DNA of 64,000 bases from Zea mays (taxonomy: Eukaryota > Streptophyta > Magnoliopsida > Poales > Poaceae). The notes below the pieces were generated by a model. That model was not told where the DNA came from, made no database searches, and saw only the letters and a list, made by a program, of their open reading frames with translations. This document shows, one piece after another, positions 47,848 through 59,237 of this stretch. The translations under genes were made by a program, and so were the position numbers. The number at the start of each line of letters is the position of its first letter. The stretch's first letter is position 1. The stretch is taken from the NCBI RefSeq assembly GCF_902167145.1, contig NC_050102.1:3844001-3908000 (forward strand), given 5' to 3'.

Positions 47848-48547
47848 GCAGATCTCTCATCAGGTGGTTGATGGATAAATTGGATCCACATGACATGACC
47901 ATACGCCTAGGGGCTGGCAAGGAACTGAAGATAACAAAAGAGACGGTTCGTCTCATTTTGGGTTTGCCATGTGCTGGGGGGCAGGGAGTTTACTGATTGG
48001 TACGGTGAAGTGGATGCTGCTGCAAAACTCAGACGTGATCTCAAAGTTGGTAAAGAAGAATTTGATGTTGTCAAGCTTCAGGAAAAGATAGTGCTTGGCA
48101 ATGATGATGAGTTATCAATCAGATGTTTTTTTCTGATTCTATTCAATCGACTTCTTTTTCCATCTGCTTCATGGGGCATTACAAACAATGAGGTACTAAT
48201 GACTTCAAACATGGCCCGAATGGCTGATATTGACTGGTGTCAACTAGTTTACATGGAATTGTGTGATGCTGCCACACGTTGGCACAAAAGGAACAAAACA
48301 AACATTACAGCAACAATTTATGGATGTTCACTCATTGTTCTAGTAAGTAATTCTTTTTGTTTACTGTGCATATATATGATATGCAAATATTTGTTGTGTA
48401 CCAATTTTAAATATTTTTGCATTATTTTTTCAGATTTACTATCTTGATCACTTACATCATCCTGCATCTCCTGATAACAAATATGGTACTCCCCGCATTA
48501 AGTTTTTTGATAATGAGACCATAAGAGAGTTGGCTAGGGGTGATAGA

Positions 48548-48566
48548 CCCCCCCCCCCCCCCCCCC
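48548..48566. repeat. Run of 19 C within a ULP1-like exon
   Basis: The cytosine run follows GATAGA and encodes a Pro tract (GDRPPPPPP) in exon 3 of the MULE B protease gene. MULE A has no such run at the matching place (KRKVRHGAEPFG). The length as written keeps the frame open. Confidence 0.9.
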
Positions 48567-51303
48567 GTAAAACTGGTGAACCATTTGGCTATGCACAGGT
48601 TAGACATAAACAATTTTTGTCCTGTTATGCAGATGTTAAAATTTTATTACTGCTAACTGTTCTAACGGGATTTATACAGCTTCGTAGCCATTCAGAAACG
48701 TGTTACGTCATTGCACCAGAACGGCCTGTTTCTGCCGTTTTCAACATATATGTGCCATGTATCAAGCATTTGATTGGCAACAAGTTGCAATGTTTGCCCT
48801 CCCAGCATCGACCAATGTTTCAATCAATGTTTGATGCTCATGACAAAGAGGTGGATAAGTACTGTGATTCCCTTCAGCTGAGCCATCAGATGATTGTTTC
48901 GAAACAGATTGAACTATCTGAAACATTTGGTGAAATGATCGATGAAGTCCTGAGAGCTGCAACGCAGCGCGATTCACAGCAAGAAGGTCTAATTATTTAT
49001 GTTTATTTTTTTAAATTAATCAAGTTCACAAATTATTGCGGGGAAAATTATATATAGTTATACGATATCAAATACTTTATTTTATGCAGCATTGTATATA
49101 CAACTTATGCATTAATTTATACTCATACAGTCAGCAACACCTTTTCAGTTGATTTTATTTTGAAAACTCTCATTTAGTTATGCTTCCTGATAGTATGTTG
49201 ATGTAGTTTGCGATGATGTATATGTTTAACCATTTTTTATAACGATACATTTATATTTCTGGTATATTTCAGTAACAACTACTTTATTATTATATTTTCC
49301 AAATGTAGATAACCTCCCCACTACCTCAATGCCTCCAACAAATGCTCCAGTATCCTCTCCACCTGTTCCAACCCCTCATAATCAGCAACATGATCAGGAA
49401 ATTCAAGTTCCTACTAATCATATCAAAGTATCAGATCATGTAAGTTTTTTTCATACAAACTTTATATACAAATCATATATTATATTTAGCATACAAGTTA
49501 CTGTTTTACTCAAATTTCATATGTTTCCATTACAGATTGTCAGTGGAAACGTTTGTGAAAAAAATCAGTTATGGATGCTCCTATATTTGACAAGACTCCA
49601 AAATCAAATGTCTGTTTTCCTTTATTGACAGTTATTATATTTTCAACTGCAATGTATGCTAGTAACAATAATATTTATGCATGCTTTCTTACTTTATTCA
49701 CTAGGCTCCCACAACAGACAAGTCTGTTGTTCCAGAATTAACACCAAACATAAATACTGTCAGTATTTATACCTTCATCATATTATGTTAATATTAGTTA
49801 TAACCTATGTTTCATTACGTTTATATTAATAATTTTATTGTTTTTTAGGAAGGACAAAAATCTGTTAAACATGATACTCCCGTATCTGGTGCACCACAGT
49901 TTGATAAAACTCCACTGACAGAGGTAAGTCATGTCGTTTCATCTTCTTATATTTTTTATATATATACACACTAAAATACATATTTATTTATGCAATTTTT
50001 TACTAACAAATATATATTTTAGGCAACTACTAAACTTGTTGCAAGGGACAGTTCATCTAAATCTGCAGTTGCTGAACCTCCCCACGTATCACGTGAAGAA
50101 TGTGCTCACAAACTATATAAGTTCATTTTGTCAGGACAACTAGATCCAAACATTTATGTATTCGTTATTCAAATTCCAATTAAGTATAATTAGATGATTT
50201 GTAATTAAAGTTTTATTTTTTTCCAAGTCTATCATGAATTTTGGAGGATTTGGAGGTTCTGTCCTCGATGTTGTCCAATCGTTTGGTCCTAATAAATGCC
50301 TTGAGAATATTTTCATGCAGGGATTTATCGACTGTATTCGTGATGACGATGTATTATACAATCCAGATTCTATAATCAACACTCTAATACTGAATGTCAA
50401 TGTTGGGGTATTTTTTCTCTACAACTTTGTATCTTATTGCAACCCTTACTGTATAAATATATAATACTAATCAATTGATTTTTTTGTCCAGACCGTTTTG
50501 AATATCGAAGAGATCGAACAGCACAGTTCAAATCCCCAGCCCTTCTCAACATCACTTCTTAAAGAACAACTTGAACCGACGCTTCCTCCAGATGAAGTTC
50601 TGAACCAAATTAAATTGGTGAGCCCCAATCAATTTTATTTGTAATAATATTCTAATGTTCTTTTGGTCGTTAGTTATATGTTATCTTATCTTTAATTTTC
50701 CATACACCTATTATTGTTCATTCATAAACTTATACATATATCTTAACAGATCCTGGTTCCTATGCTACGCCGTAGTCACTGGACCCTTTATGCAATCAAC
50801 TTTGAACTTCGTCGAATAGACATTTTAGATTTAAATCCTTATGGGACATTGCTTGAAGGCACTACCTGGAAACAAATCCACAATGATCAATTGTTGATAA
50901 ATGGAACGAAGATACCTTGGTCCAGATTAATAATGAGAAGACTTAGCATTGCGTTACATGAAGCTCGACCAGATTCAAGTTTACCAAAGTTTGGCAACTA
51001 CAAGATTGGTCTTCTTCCCAATTGTCCAACCATGTTACCAGGGTCAAACGATTGTGGTTTTTTTGTCGCAAACTTCCTCCGGTACTACGATTTTGATGAT
51101 GGCGACATATCAGAATTTTATGTACCGGTATGTTACTAAATTAGTGTTTTGATCATGCATATATTAATTACTCCTTCATACTTATTCTTAGCATTAATTC
51201 AATATTATGACTATTTCAGGATGAACCATTGGACCAACGTGCTTTTGTTCTGCATTACCTGACCTTTCATCGCAACAACATGGTTGTCCCGCTCCCTGCA
51301 TAA

Positions 51304-52071
51304 CTGCTGCCTTACAAGTTTGCTCCAAGGAAATGGCGTTGTTTGAAAGCCAAGTCTTAGATATCATAGCTGAACATGATTCCCTATGGGATCCCCAAAA
51401 CTGTTTATGTTACTTAGGTGTTGCTTATGTGTATGATACTCAATATGACACTTATGTTCGATGTGTCCAGTATCTATGCTACTTCGTATCAGTTTTTATT
51501 TCAAGTGTGTAAAACATAAGTGTTACCAGACTGTCTAGTTATGTTATCTGTTATGAACTTCTATGCTTCTGATTTTCCAGATTGTGAGATGGTTAATCGT
51601 GTGCGTCCAATGTTTTGCGTATTTCTATTATCATATTATCTTTAATATTCAAGTTCTATGCAACCTATATACTTCCTTATTTTATATACATTAGGTTCCT
51701 TTTTTACATATTTTACCATGCTAATTATGCTAACTGTGACCCGTGGTTATGTTACAACCTGTCTGGTGTAGCTGTAATGCGAAACCCGAAGTATGTACTC
51801 CCATTTGATTAGTTATGTTAAGTGTATCGAGTTTATATACCATTTATATCGAGATATGCCATTTGCTAAACGTTCAATGCCAATTTTTGGTATATATTCA
51901 GTTGCATAATTTGTGTAATGGTCTAGTTTTACACAACATTTTATAGTTTTATGTCAACGCATTATATATATCCTAATCATGCAAACTATTAATTTCCAAA
52001 AAACTAAAACATAGGTCATTGTGCTATTACAAGTTTCGACTACATTGACCACTCTTTAGTCACACTTCAAA
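51304..52071. other. Spacer between the convergent MULE B genes
   Basis: About 770 bases of AT-rich DNA between the 3' ends of the ULP1-like and transposase genes, with no ORF of note. It corresponds to the 28123-28978 spacer of MULE A but lacks the duplication seen there. Confidence 0.5.
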
Positions 52072-53992
52072 TTATTCGTCCAATTCCATATGCTCATCGG
52101 CTTCTTCATTTTCCACTTCTTCATCAATACGATGTTTTTTAGTAGTCGATGTTTCATTCCACTGTGGAGCAGTTGTTTTATTGTTTAGTCTTGATCCGGC
52201 AGGTCGTCCTCTCTTTCGATTAGCCAGTTTTGCTAGTCTTGCCCTGTTCTCTTCGACAGACAGACACGTTCTGCTGTTATGTCCATCTGCTATACCACAC
52301 AATTGGCATCTCCTATTCTTCTTTTTTTCTCCTTTCGCACCTAGTTTCATAATCCTATCTTCTGTATTTTTTATTGTCCATCCTTTTGGTCTTGCACGAT
52401 CCGACATTCTCAGATTTATAATATCCACATTAAAATTCAACCTCTGTATAATAAAAGAAGTTATTATTTAGTATACACATATTTACATAAAGTATCTTTA
52501 TACCAATCAGTAAAATCATTTATCAATGCTCACCTTTTTAGCTTCTGAGGATGCAGCAATATGTTCCATTTGTTCCTGTGCTACGTGACACGGAGAACTT
52601 GTATCACCAACCTCAGGTGGACTTCTCATGTTGTCCTCCTATATAGCTCAACCCAAATACATCAGCATTTCCATGCAGCATAAATATATATATTCATTAT
52701 ATACAAATGAACAATGTTTTTTTAATATATACCTGGTTACCAGCTATTATTAATGTTAACGCATGTTCACATCCAGTCATTGTGTTACGCTCATCCTACA
52801 AAATAAAATTTGCTTAGTACATTGATTTTATATATTCATTATATACAATACTTCATGCAAGCTTATATATTTATCTTTTACATACCATTTTATGGCACGT
52901 AATTGTATTGTCATCTTCCATCCCATCGCCAGCATTTTTTTTATTTAATTCTCCTTCTTGGTACAAATAATATGTTACTATGCATAATATATGTTACAAA
53001 TAGTATAACATTTAAACAACTGAAATATTATTACCTTGTCTTCCTCAGCATCACTAACATCACATGACTCATTAAATCCAATATCTGGCCTAATCGGCAT
53101 AGAATGCCATCGAGCTCATCCAACACATCCATCGCCTTGTCGTACCCTGCTTTTGACATACACGCCTGGCGAACTACTTTCATTGTTTTTGTTAACAACA
53201 TTTTCTGTCTGTATGATTTAGTAACTCCATCGTTTCCCCTGAAGCTCTTATCAATTCTTTCAAACGGTACATCTTTTCTTGATGAGACAGTGTACCTTTG
53301 CAATATATACTTTGAAGGTATCTTTTCAACTTGAAGATGCATGAAGGCTCTTAAAAGATGAACACAAAATAGACCTGAAAACATGAAAACCAACCATTAT
53401 TTTTTAACGATATACATTAATTTGTACTACAATCAACAAATTCTTTAGTATGCAACTTTATTCTTTTAATCAACACAATATATACAAACCTGTATGTTCC
53501 CACTGTTTGCACTCGCATGTATACTCCCCAGCTTCTATGTCCGCTGTTATCTTGAATTGATGTTGTCCCAACACAATTTTATTAGACCTTTTTGTATGTT
53601 GTACGATCCAATCTTTATCACAACCGTTTGTGTCCTTTAATATTTTGTATGCAGTAGCGTATTTCATTGATTCCTCAAATCTATTCATAATAGCTCTAAT
53701 GTACGCTCTAGAGACTCTCACTTCGAACCTATACAATGTATCTGTTGTCCTTGGTCCCTATAAGACGTTATTATCATAATTAAACAAATTATTCACATAA
53801 ACATGTATGCCATACGTTATTGATAACAAGCACGACATACCTTGCTCACCAATGCCTCCTTTGATTCTTTCATTTTCCTACTGTGCAACATTTTCATCAT
53901 TTGTTTAGCGAACTCATGCAGTGGGGTGTTCGCATCTACATGTGATTGCTTCACTAATCTGTTCATGCTCTCACTTCGTTGTGTAGATACCA

Positions 53993-53997
53993 TTACC
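53993..53997. repeat. Target site duplication, left copy (TTACC)
   Basis: TTACC precedes the left LTR of the copia element and recurs at 62937-62941. Confidence 0.9.
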
Positions 53998-55236
53998 TGA
54001 GAGCACCTAGAGGGGGGTGAATAGGTGATCCTGTGAAAACTTACACTTATAGCCACAAAAACTTGTTAAGTGTTAGCACAATGATTGCCAAGTGGCTAGA
54101 AAGGAGTCTCAACAAAACACAATACCACAAGAGATTAATCACAGAGATGACATAGTGGTTTATCCCGTGGTTCGGCCAAGACCAACGCTTGCCTACTCCA
54201 CGTTGTGGCGTCCCAACGGACGAGGGTTGCAATCAACCCCTCTCAAGCGGTCCAAAGACCCACTTGAATACCACGGTGTTATGCTTGCTTTTTCTCAATC
54301 CCGTTTGCGAGGAATCTCCACAACTTGGAGCCTCTCGCCCTTACAATTGAAGTTCACAAAGAAACACAGAGCAAGGGGGAATGAGCAACGCACACAAGAC
54401 TTCAAAAGATCAGAGCAACAACACGCACACAAGTCGCAACAAGAGCTCACAACACAACTCAAAGAGTTCACAACTCCACAAGAGCTCTATATGCTATCAC
54501 AATGAAACGAATGCGCGAGATCGATGTCTTGGTGCTTAGGAATGTTGTCGGAATGCTTGGTGTCCTCCTCCATGCGCCTAGGGGTCCCTTTTATAGCCCC
54601 AAGGCAGCTAGGAGCCGTTGAGAACAATTCTGGAAGGCTGATCTTGCCTTCTGTCATCGGGCGCACCGGACAGTCCGGTGCACACCGGACAGTGTCCGGT
54701 GCCCGATTTCCTTCCTTAAACAGCGCAGTCGACCGTTGCAGATGCGGGAGCCGTTGGCGCACCGGACATGTCCGATGCACACCGGACAGTCCGGTGCCCC
54801 CTTCCGACCGTTGGCTCGGCCACGTGTCCCGCGCAGATCGCGCGGCCGACCGTTGGCCTGGCCGACCGTTGGCTCACCGGACAGTCCGGTGAATTTTAGC
54901 CGTACGCCGTCGGCGAATTCCCGAGAGCGGCCACTTTGCCCGAGGCAACCTGGTGCACCGGACACTGTCCGGTGCACCACCGGACACTCCGGTGCCCCAG
55001 ACCGAAACAACCTTTTGGCTGTACACAGCCAACCCTTCTCTTTCCTCTTCTTCCTGTTTCTGATACTTAGACAAGTATATTAGTACACAAAACCAATGTA
55101 CTAAGACTTAGAAACATACCTTTGCTCTTGATTTGCACTTTGTTCACCCATGGGCATAGATTCACATTTAATCACTTGTGTTGGCACTCAATCACCAAAA
55201 TACTTAGAAATGGCCCAAGGGCACATTTCCCTTTCA
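53998..55236 (-). repeat. 3' LTR of the copia element
   Basis: Plus-strand ends TGAGAGCACC...CCCTTTCA. The first end carries a substitution relative to TGAAAGCACC of the other LTR. A TATA box on the minus strand (CTATAAAAGG) is at about 54588-54597, with the palindrome cluster upstream of it at 54660-54995, hence in U3. Confidence 0.95.
54660..54995. repeat. U3 palindrome cluster, 3' LTR
   Basis: Copies of CACCGGACAGTCCGGTG and CACCGGACAGTGTCCGGTG alternate with CGACCGTTGG words. One copy is decayed (GGACATGTCCGATGC). A 16-bp repeat of GGCCGACCGTTGGC text is present only in this LTR. Confidence 0.85.
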
Positions 55237-55252
55237 ATCTCCCCCTTTTTGG
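55237..55252 (-). other. Polypurine tract of the copia element
   Basis: On the minus strand AAAAAGGGGGAGAT directly precedes the TGAAAGGG start of the 3' LTR. Confidence 0.85.
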
Positions 55253-56023
55253 TGATTTATGCCAACACAACATAAAGCAACTAGAACAAGTGCAATATCA
55301 CTTCAAAAAACTCAAATTTATTTTGATTCAATTTGGCATATATGGATCATCCTTTGCCACCACTTGGTTTGTTTTTGCAAATCAAACTCAAATCTCTATC
55401 TCTAAGTCAAACACACATGTTGAAGCATAAAGAGAGTCATTCCAAAAGAGATTGATCAAAGATTTCAAAAACTCCCCCTATTTCCCATAATCAACACTTG
55501 TCCCCACAAAAGGGTGAACTTTTGACAAAAGAAACAATGCAAGAGTTTTGACAAAACAAAAAGCTCTATGCTACTATTTTCAAAATCTCTCAAGTGGTAG
55601 CTGATCCATTTATTGCTTTGGCCTTTATTTTCTCCCCCTTTGGCATCAAGCACCAAAACGGGATCAATCTTGGCCCTTTAACCCCATTGCCTCACCAAAA
55701 TCTTCAATAAGAATACAAAGAGGCAATAAGAGTCTAAAGATGAACTTGGAATAAGTTACCCTCTCATCGGAGTGCAGTGGAAGTCTTTCATGGTCCAAGT
55801 CCACCTTTTCCCTTTCAATCCTCCTTCGAGACTAAATCATCAAACTCAAGCACATGGTTAGTCTCAAAGGGTCAAGTTGTAACACATCTCCCCCTAAACA
55901 TGTGCATCACTTTGCAACGGACTTGTGAGGTCCAGGGAGTGTTTGTACAACTTGAGCACCATAATAAGCAACAAAATGCAAAAAGGAACATGATCAAAAG
56001 CATAAATACATGTATGCTACAAT
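55253..56023. other. Non-coding spacer between pol and the 3' LTR
   Basis: About 770 bases with no minus-strand ORF of note. Some SIRE-lineage elements carry an env-like ORF here; this copy does not. Several short purine-rich runs resemble degenerate polypurine tracts. Confidence 0.6.
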
Positions 56024-59000
56024 TCAATCCAGGTTCCGCGAATCTAAGACATTTAGCTCACTACGCAACCTGCAAAAGGTCTTCTCATCTAGAGGCTTAG
56101 TGAAGATATCGGCTAGCTGGTTCTCGGTGCTAACATGAAACACTTCGATATCTCCCTTTTGCTGGTGATCTCTCAAAAAGTGATGCCGGATGTCTATGTG
56201 CTTTGTGCGGCTGTGCTCAATAGGATTCTCCGCCATGCGGATAGCACTCTCATTATCACATAGGAGTGGGACTTTGCTCAGATTGTAGCCAAAGTCCCGG
56301 AGGGTTTGCCTCATCCAAAGCAGTTGCGCGCAACACTGACCTGCGGCAACGTACTCGGCCTCAGCGGTGGATAGGGCAACGGAGGTTTGTTTCTTAGAGT
56401 TCCATGACACCAGGGACCTTCCTAAGAATTGGCACGTCCCCGATGTACTCTTCCTATCGACCTTACATCCAGCATAGTCGGAGTCTGAGTATCCAACTAA
56501 GTCAAAGGTAGACCCCTTTGGATACCAGAGCCCGAAGCAAGGCGTAGCAACCAAATATCTAAGAATTCGCTTCACCGCCACTAAGTGACACTCCTTAGGA
56601 TCGGATTGAAATCTAGCACACATGCATACGCTAAGCATAATATCCGGTCTACTAGCACATAAGTAAAGCAAAGAACCTATCATTGACCGGTATGCTTTTT
56701 GATCAACAGACTTACCTCCTTTGTTGAGGTCGGTGTGTCCGTCGGTCCCCATCGGAGTCTTTGTGGGCTTGGCGTCCTTCATCCCAAACCGCTTTAACAG
56801 ATCTTGCGTGTACTTCGTTTGGGATATGAAGGTGCCGTCCTTGAGTTGCTTCACTTGGAACCCAAGGAAGTAGTTCAACTCGCCCATCATCGACATCTCG
56901 AATTTCTGCGTCATCACCCTGCTAAACTCTTCACAAGACTTTTGGTTAGTAGAACCAAATATTATGTCATCGACATAAATTTGGCACACAAACAAATCAC
57001 CATCACATGTCTTAGTAAAAAGAGTTGGATCGGCTTTCCCAACCTTGAAAGCATTAGCAATTAAAAAGTCTCTAAGGCATTCATACCATGCTCTTGGGGC
57101 TTGCTTAAGTCCATAGAGCGCCTTAGAGAGCTTACACACGTGGTCGGGGTACCGTTCATCCTCGAAGCCAGGGGGTTGCTCTACGTACACCTCCTCCTTA
57201 ATTGGCCCATTGAGGAAAGCGCTCTTCACATCCATTTGGTACAACCTGAAAGAATGGTGAGCGGCATATGCTAGCAAGATACGAATTGATTCTAGCCTAG
57301 CCACAGGAGCAAAGGTCTCCTCAAAGTCCAAACCTGCGACTTGGGCATAACCTTTTGCCACAAGTCGAGCCTTGTTCCTCGTCACCACCCCGTGCTCGTC
57401 TTGTTTGTTGCGGAACACCCACTTGGTTCCCACAACATTTTGCTTGGGACGAGGCACCAGTGTCCAAACTTCATTGCGCTTGAAGTTGTTGAGTTCCTCC
57501 TGCATGGCCAATACCCAATCCGGATCTAGCAAGGCCTCCTCTACCCTGAAAGGCTCAATAGAAGAGACAAAGGAGTAATGCTCACAAAAATTAACTAATC
57601 GAGATCGAGTAGTTACTCCCTTGCTAATATCACCCAGAATTTGGTCGACGGGATGATCCCTTTGAATCATCGCTCGAACTTGGGTTGGAGGTGCCGGTTG
57701 CGCTTCTTCCTCCATCACTTGATCATCTTGTGCTCCCCCTTGATCAAGCGCCTCCACTTGAGGTACCTGTTCGTCATCTTCGGTTGGGGGATGCACCATA
57801 GTTGAGGAAGAAGGTTGATCTCGTTCATCTTGTTCCTGTGGCCGCACTTCTCCAATCGCCATGGTTCGTATAGCGGCCGTCGGAACATCTTCTTCATCTA
57901 CATCATCACAATCAACAACTTGCTCTCTTGGAGAGCCATTAGTTTCATCAAATACAACGTCGCTAGAGACTTCAACCAAACCCGATGATTTGTTGAAGAC
58001 TCTATACGCCTTTGTATTTGAGTCATAACCTAACAAAAACCCTTCTACAGCTTTGGGAGCAAACTTAGAATTTCTACCCTTCTTCACTAGAATGTAGCAC
58101 TTGCTCCCAAATACACGAAAGTAAGATACATTGGGTTTGTTACCGGTTAGTAGCTCATACGAAGTCTTCTTGAGGAGGCGATGAAGGTAGACCCTGTTGA
58201 TGGCGTGGCAAGCTGTGTTCACGGCTTCCGACCAGAAACACTCGGGGGTCTTGAATTCTCCAAGCATCGTCCTCGCCATATCGATTAGCGTCCTGTTCTT
58301 CCTCTCTACCACACCATTTTGCTGTGGTGTGTAGGGAGCGGACAACTCGTGCTTGATCCCTTCCTCCTCAAGGAACTCCTCCACTTGAAGGTTCTTGAAC
58401 TCGGACCCATTGTCGCTCCTTATCTTCTTCACCTTGAGCTCAAACTCATTTTGAGCTCTCCTGAGGAAGCGCTTGAGGGTCCCTTGGGTTTCAGACTTAT
58501 CCTGCAAAAAGAACACCCAAGTGAAGCGGGAAAAGTCATCAACGATAACTAGACCATACTTACTTCCTCCTATGCTCAGATAGGCAACGGGTCCGAAGAG
58601 GTCCATATGCAGCAGCTCCAGGGGTCTTGAAGTGGTCATCACATTCTTGCTGTGATGCGCTCCTCCCACTTGTTTACCTGCTTGACAAGCTGCACAAGGT
58701 CTATCTTTTTCGAATTGCACGTTAGTTAAACCTATCACATGTTCTCCCTTTAGAAGCTTGTGAAGGTTCTTCATCCCCACATGTGCTAAGCGGCGATGCC
58801 ACAGCCAGCCCATGCTAGTCTTAGCTATTAAGCATGCATCTAGACCGGCCTCTTCTTTTGCAAAATCAACTAAATAAAGTTTGCCGTCTAATACACCCTT
58901 AAAAGCTAGTGAACCATCACTTCTTCTAAAGACAGACACATCTACATTTGTAAATAGACAGTTATATCCCATATGACATAATTGACTAACAAATAGCAAA

Positions 59001-59230
59001 TTATATCCAAGACTCTCCACTAAAAATACGTTAGAGATAGAATGCTCATTAGAAATTGCAATTTTACCTAACCCTTTTACCTTGCCTTGATTCCCATCAC
59101 CGAATATAATTGAATCTTGGGAATCCTTATTCTTGACGTAGGAGGTGAACATCTTCTTCTCCCCCGTCATATGGTTTGTGCATCCGCTGTCGATAATCCA
59201 GCTTGAACCCCCGGATGCATAAACCTGCAA
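56024..59230 (-). CDS. Copia pol polyprotein (protease, integrase, reverse transcriptase, RNase H)
   Basis: About 1068 residues, uninterrupted. Protease [11 protein letters not shown] lies at the start. The pre-integrase finger has WHRRLAHVG...CAACQAGK (about 145-190). Integrase acidic residues are in LHMDLFGP (about 210), RSDNGSEF (about 275) and [10 protein letters not shown] (about 309). Reverse transcriptase has the active site [10 protein letters not shown] near 752, and RNase H has [10 protein letters not shown] near 957. The tail is [19 protein letters not shown]. The 59230 start is only the first codon of the open window; there is no ATG near the protease. The frame is offset by one base from gag, whose stop lies just upstream, so pol is probably made by frameshifting or from a fused reading. 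It copies element RNA into DNA and integrates it. Confidence 0.92.
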   Translation of the reverse strand: MQVYASGGSSWIIDSGCTNHMTGEKKMFTSYVKNKDSQDSIIFGDGNQGKVKGLGKIAISNEHSISNVFLVESLGYNLLFVSQLCHMGYNCLFTNVDVSVFRRSDGSLAFKGVLDGKLYLVDFAKEEAGLDACLIAKTSMGWLWHRRLAHVGMKNLHKLLKGEHVIGLTNVQFEKDRPCAACQAGKQVGGAHHSKNVMTTSRPLELLHMDLFGPVAYLSIGGSKYGLVIVDDFSRFTWVFFLQDKSETQGTLKRFLRRAQNEFELKVKKIRSDNGSEFKNLQVEEFLEEEGIKHELSAPYTPQQNGVVERKNRTLIDMARTMLGEFKTPECFWSEAVNTACHAINRVYLHRLLKKTSYELLTGNKPNVSYFRVFGSKCYILVKKGRNSKFAPKAVEGFLLGYDSNTKAYRVFNKSSGLVEVSSDVVFDETNGSPREQVVDCDDVDEEDVPTAAIRTMAIGEVRPQEQDERDQPSSSTMVHPPTEDDEQVPQVEALDQGGAQDDQVMEEEAQPAPPTQVRAMIQRDHPVDQILGDISKGVTTRSRLVNFCEHYSFVSSIEPFRVEEALLDPDWVLAMQEELNNFKRNEVWTLVPRPKQNVVGTKWVFRNKQDEHGVVTRNKARLVAKGYAQVAGLDFEETFAPVARLESIRILLAYAAHHSFRLYQMDVKSAFLNGPIKEEVYVEQPPGFEDERYPDHVCKLSKALYGLKQAPRAWYECLRDFLIANAFKVGKADPTLFTKTCDGDLFVCQIYVDDIIFGSTNQKSCEEFSRVMTQKFEMSMMGELNYFLGFQVKQLKDGTFISQTKYTQDLLKRFGMKDAKPTKTPMGTDGHTDLNKGGKSVDQKAYRSMIGSLLYLCASRPDIMLSVCMCARFQSDPKECHLVAVKRILRYLVATPCFGLWYPKGSTFDLVGYSDSDYAGCKVDRKSTSGTCQFLGRSLVSWNSKKQTSVALSTAEAEYVAAGQCCAQLLWMRQTLRDFGYNLSKVPLLCDNESAIRMAENPIEHSRTKHIDIRHHFLRDHQQKGDIEVFHVSTENQLADIFTKPLDEKTFCRLRSELNVLDSRNLD

Positions 59231-59237
59231 GGCAAAT

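Larger units (their letters stand above)
35429..51303 (+). pseudogene. MULE B ULP1-like (C48 family) protease gene, split by a gypsy element
   Basis: Exon 1 (35429-35855) starts MRSVDRPPTNPKRLTIVSSQ. Exon 2 begins at 36095, is cut at 36224 by the gypsy element, resumes at about 47848 and ends at 48342. Exon 3 is 48434-48598 and exon 4 is 48680-48986. Small exons lie at about 49309-49440 and on to 50618. The peptidase exon (about 50752-51126) holds RRSHWTLYAINF (His), DILDLNPYG (Asp) and GSNDCGFFVANF (Cys), and the last exon ends at TAA 51301-51303. The catalytic motifs are intact, unlike MULE A. Lesions: a frame change at an A-run near 35732, the 11.6-kb insertion, and a frame change at the G-run 47977-47982. 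A run of 19 C at 48548-48566 encodes prolines inside exon 3. Several splice sites match those of MULE A. Confidence 0.7.

Noticed and set aside
54660..54995. CRISPR-like array of palindromic repeats
   Set aside because: Spacing is irregular, the units are themselves palindromes in an LTR promoter, and the genome is a plant.
55253..56023. Envelope-like ORF downstream of copia pol
   Set aside because: No minus-strand open frame of useful length occurs between pol and the 3' LTR.
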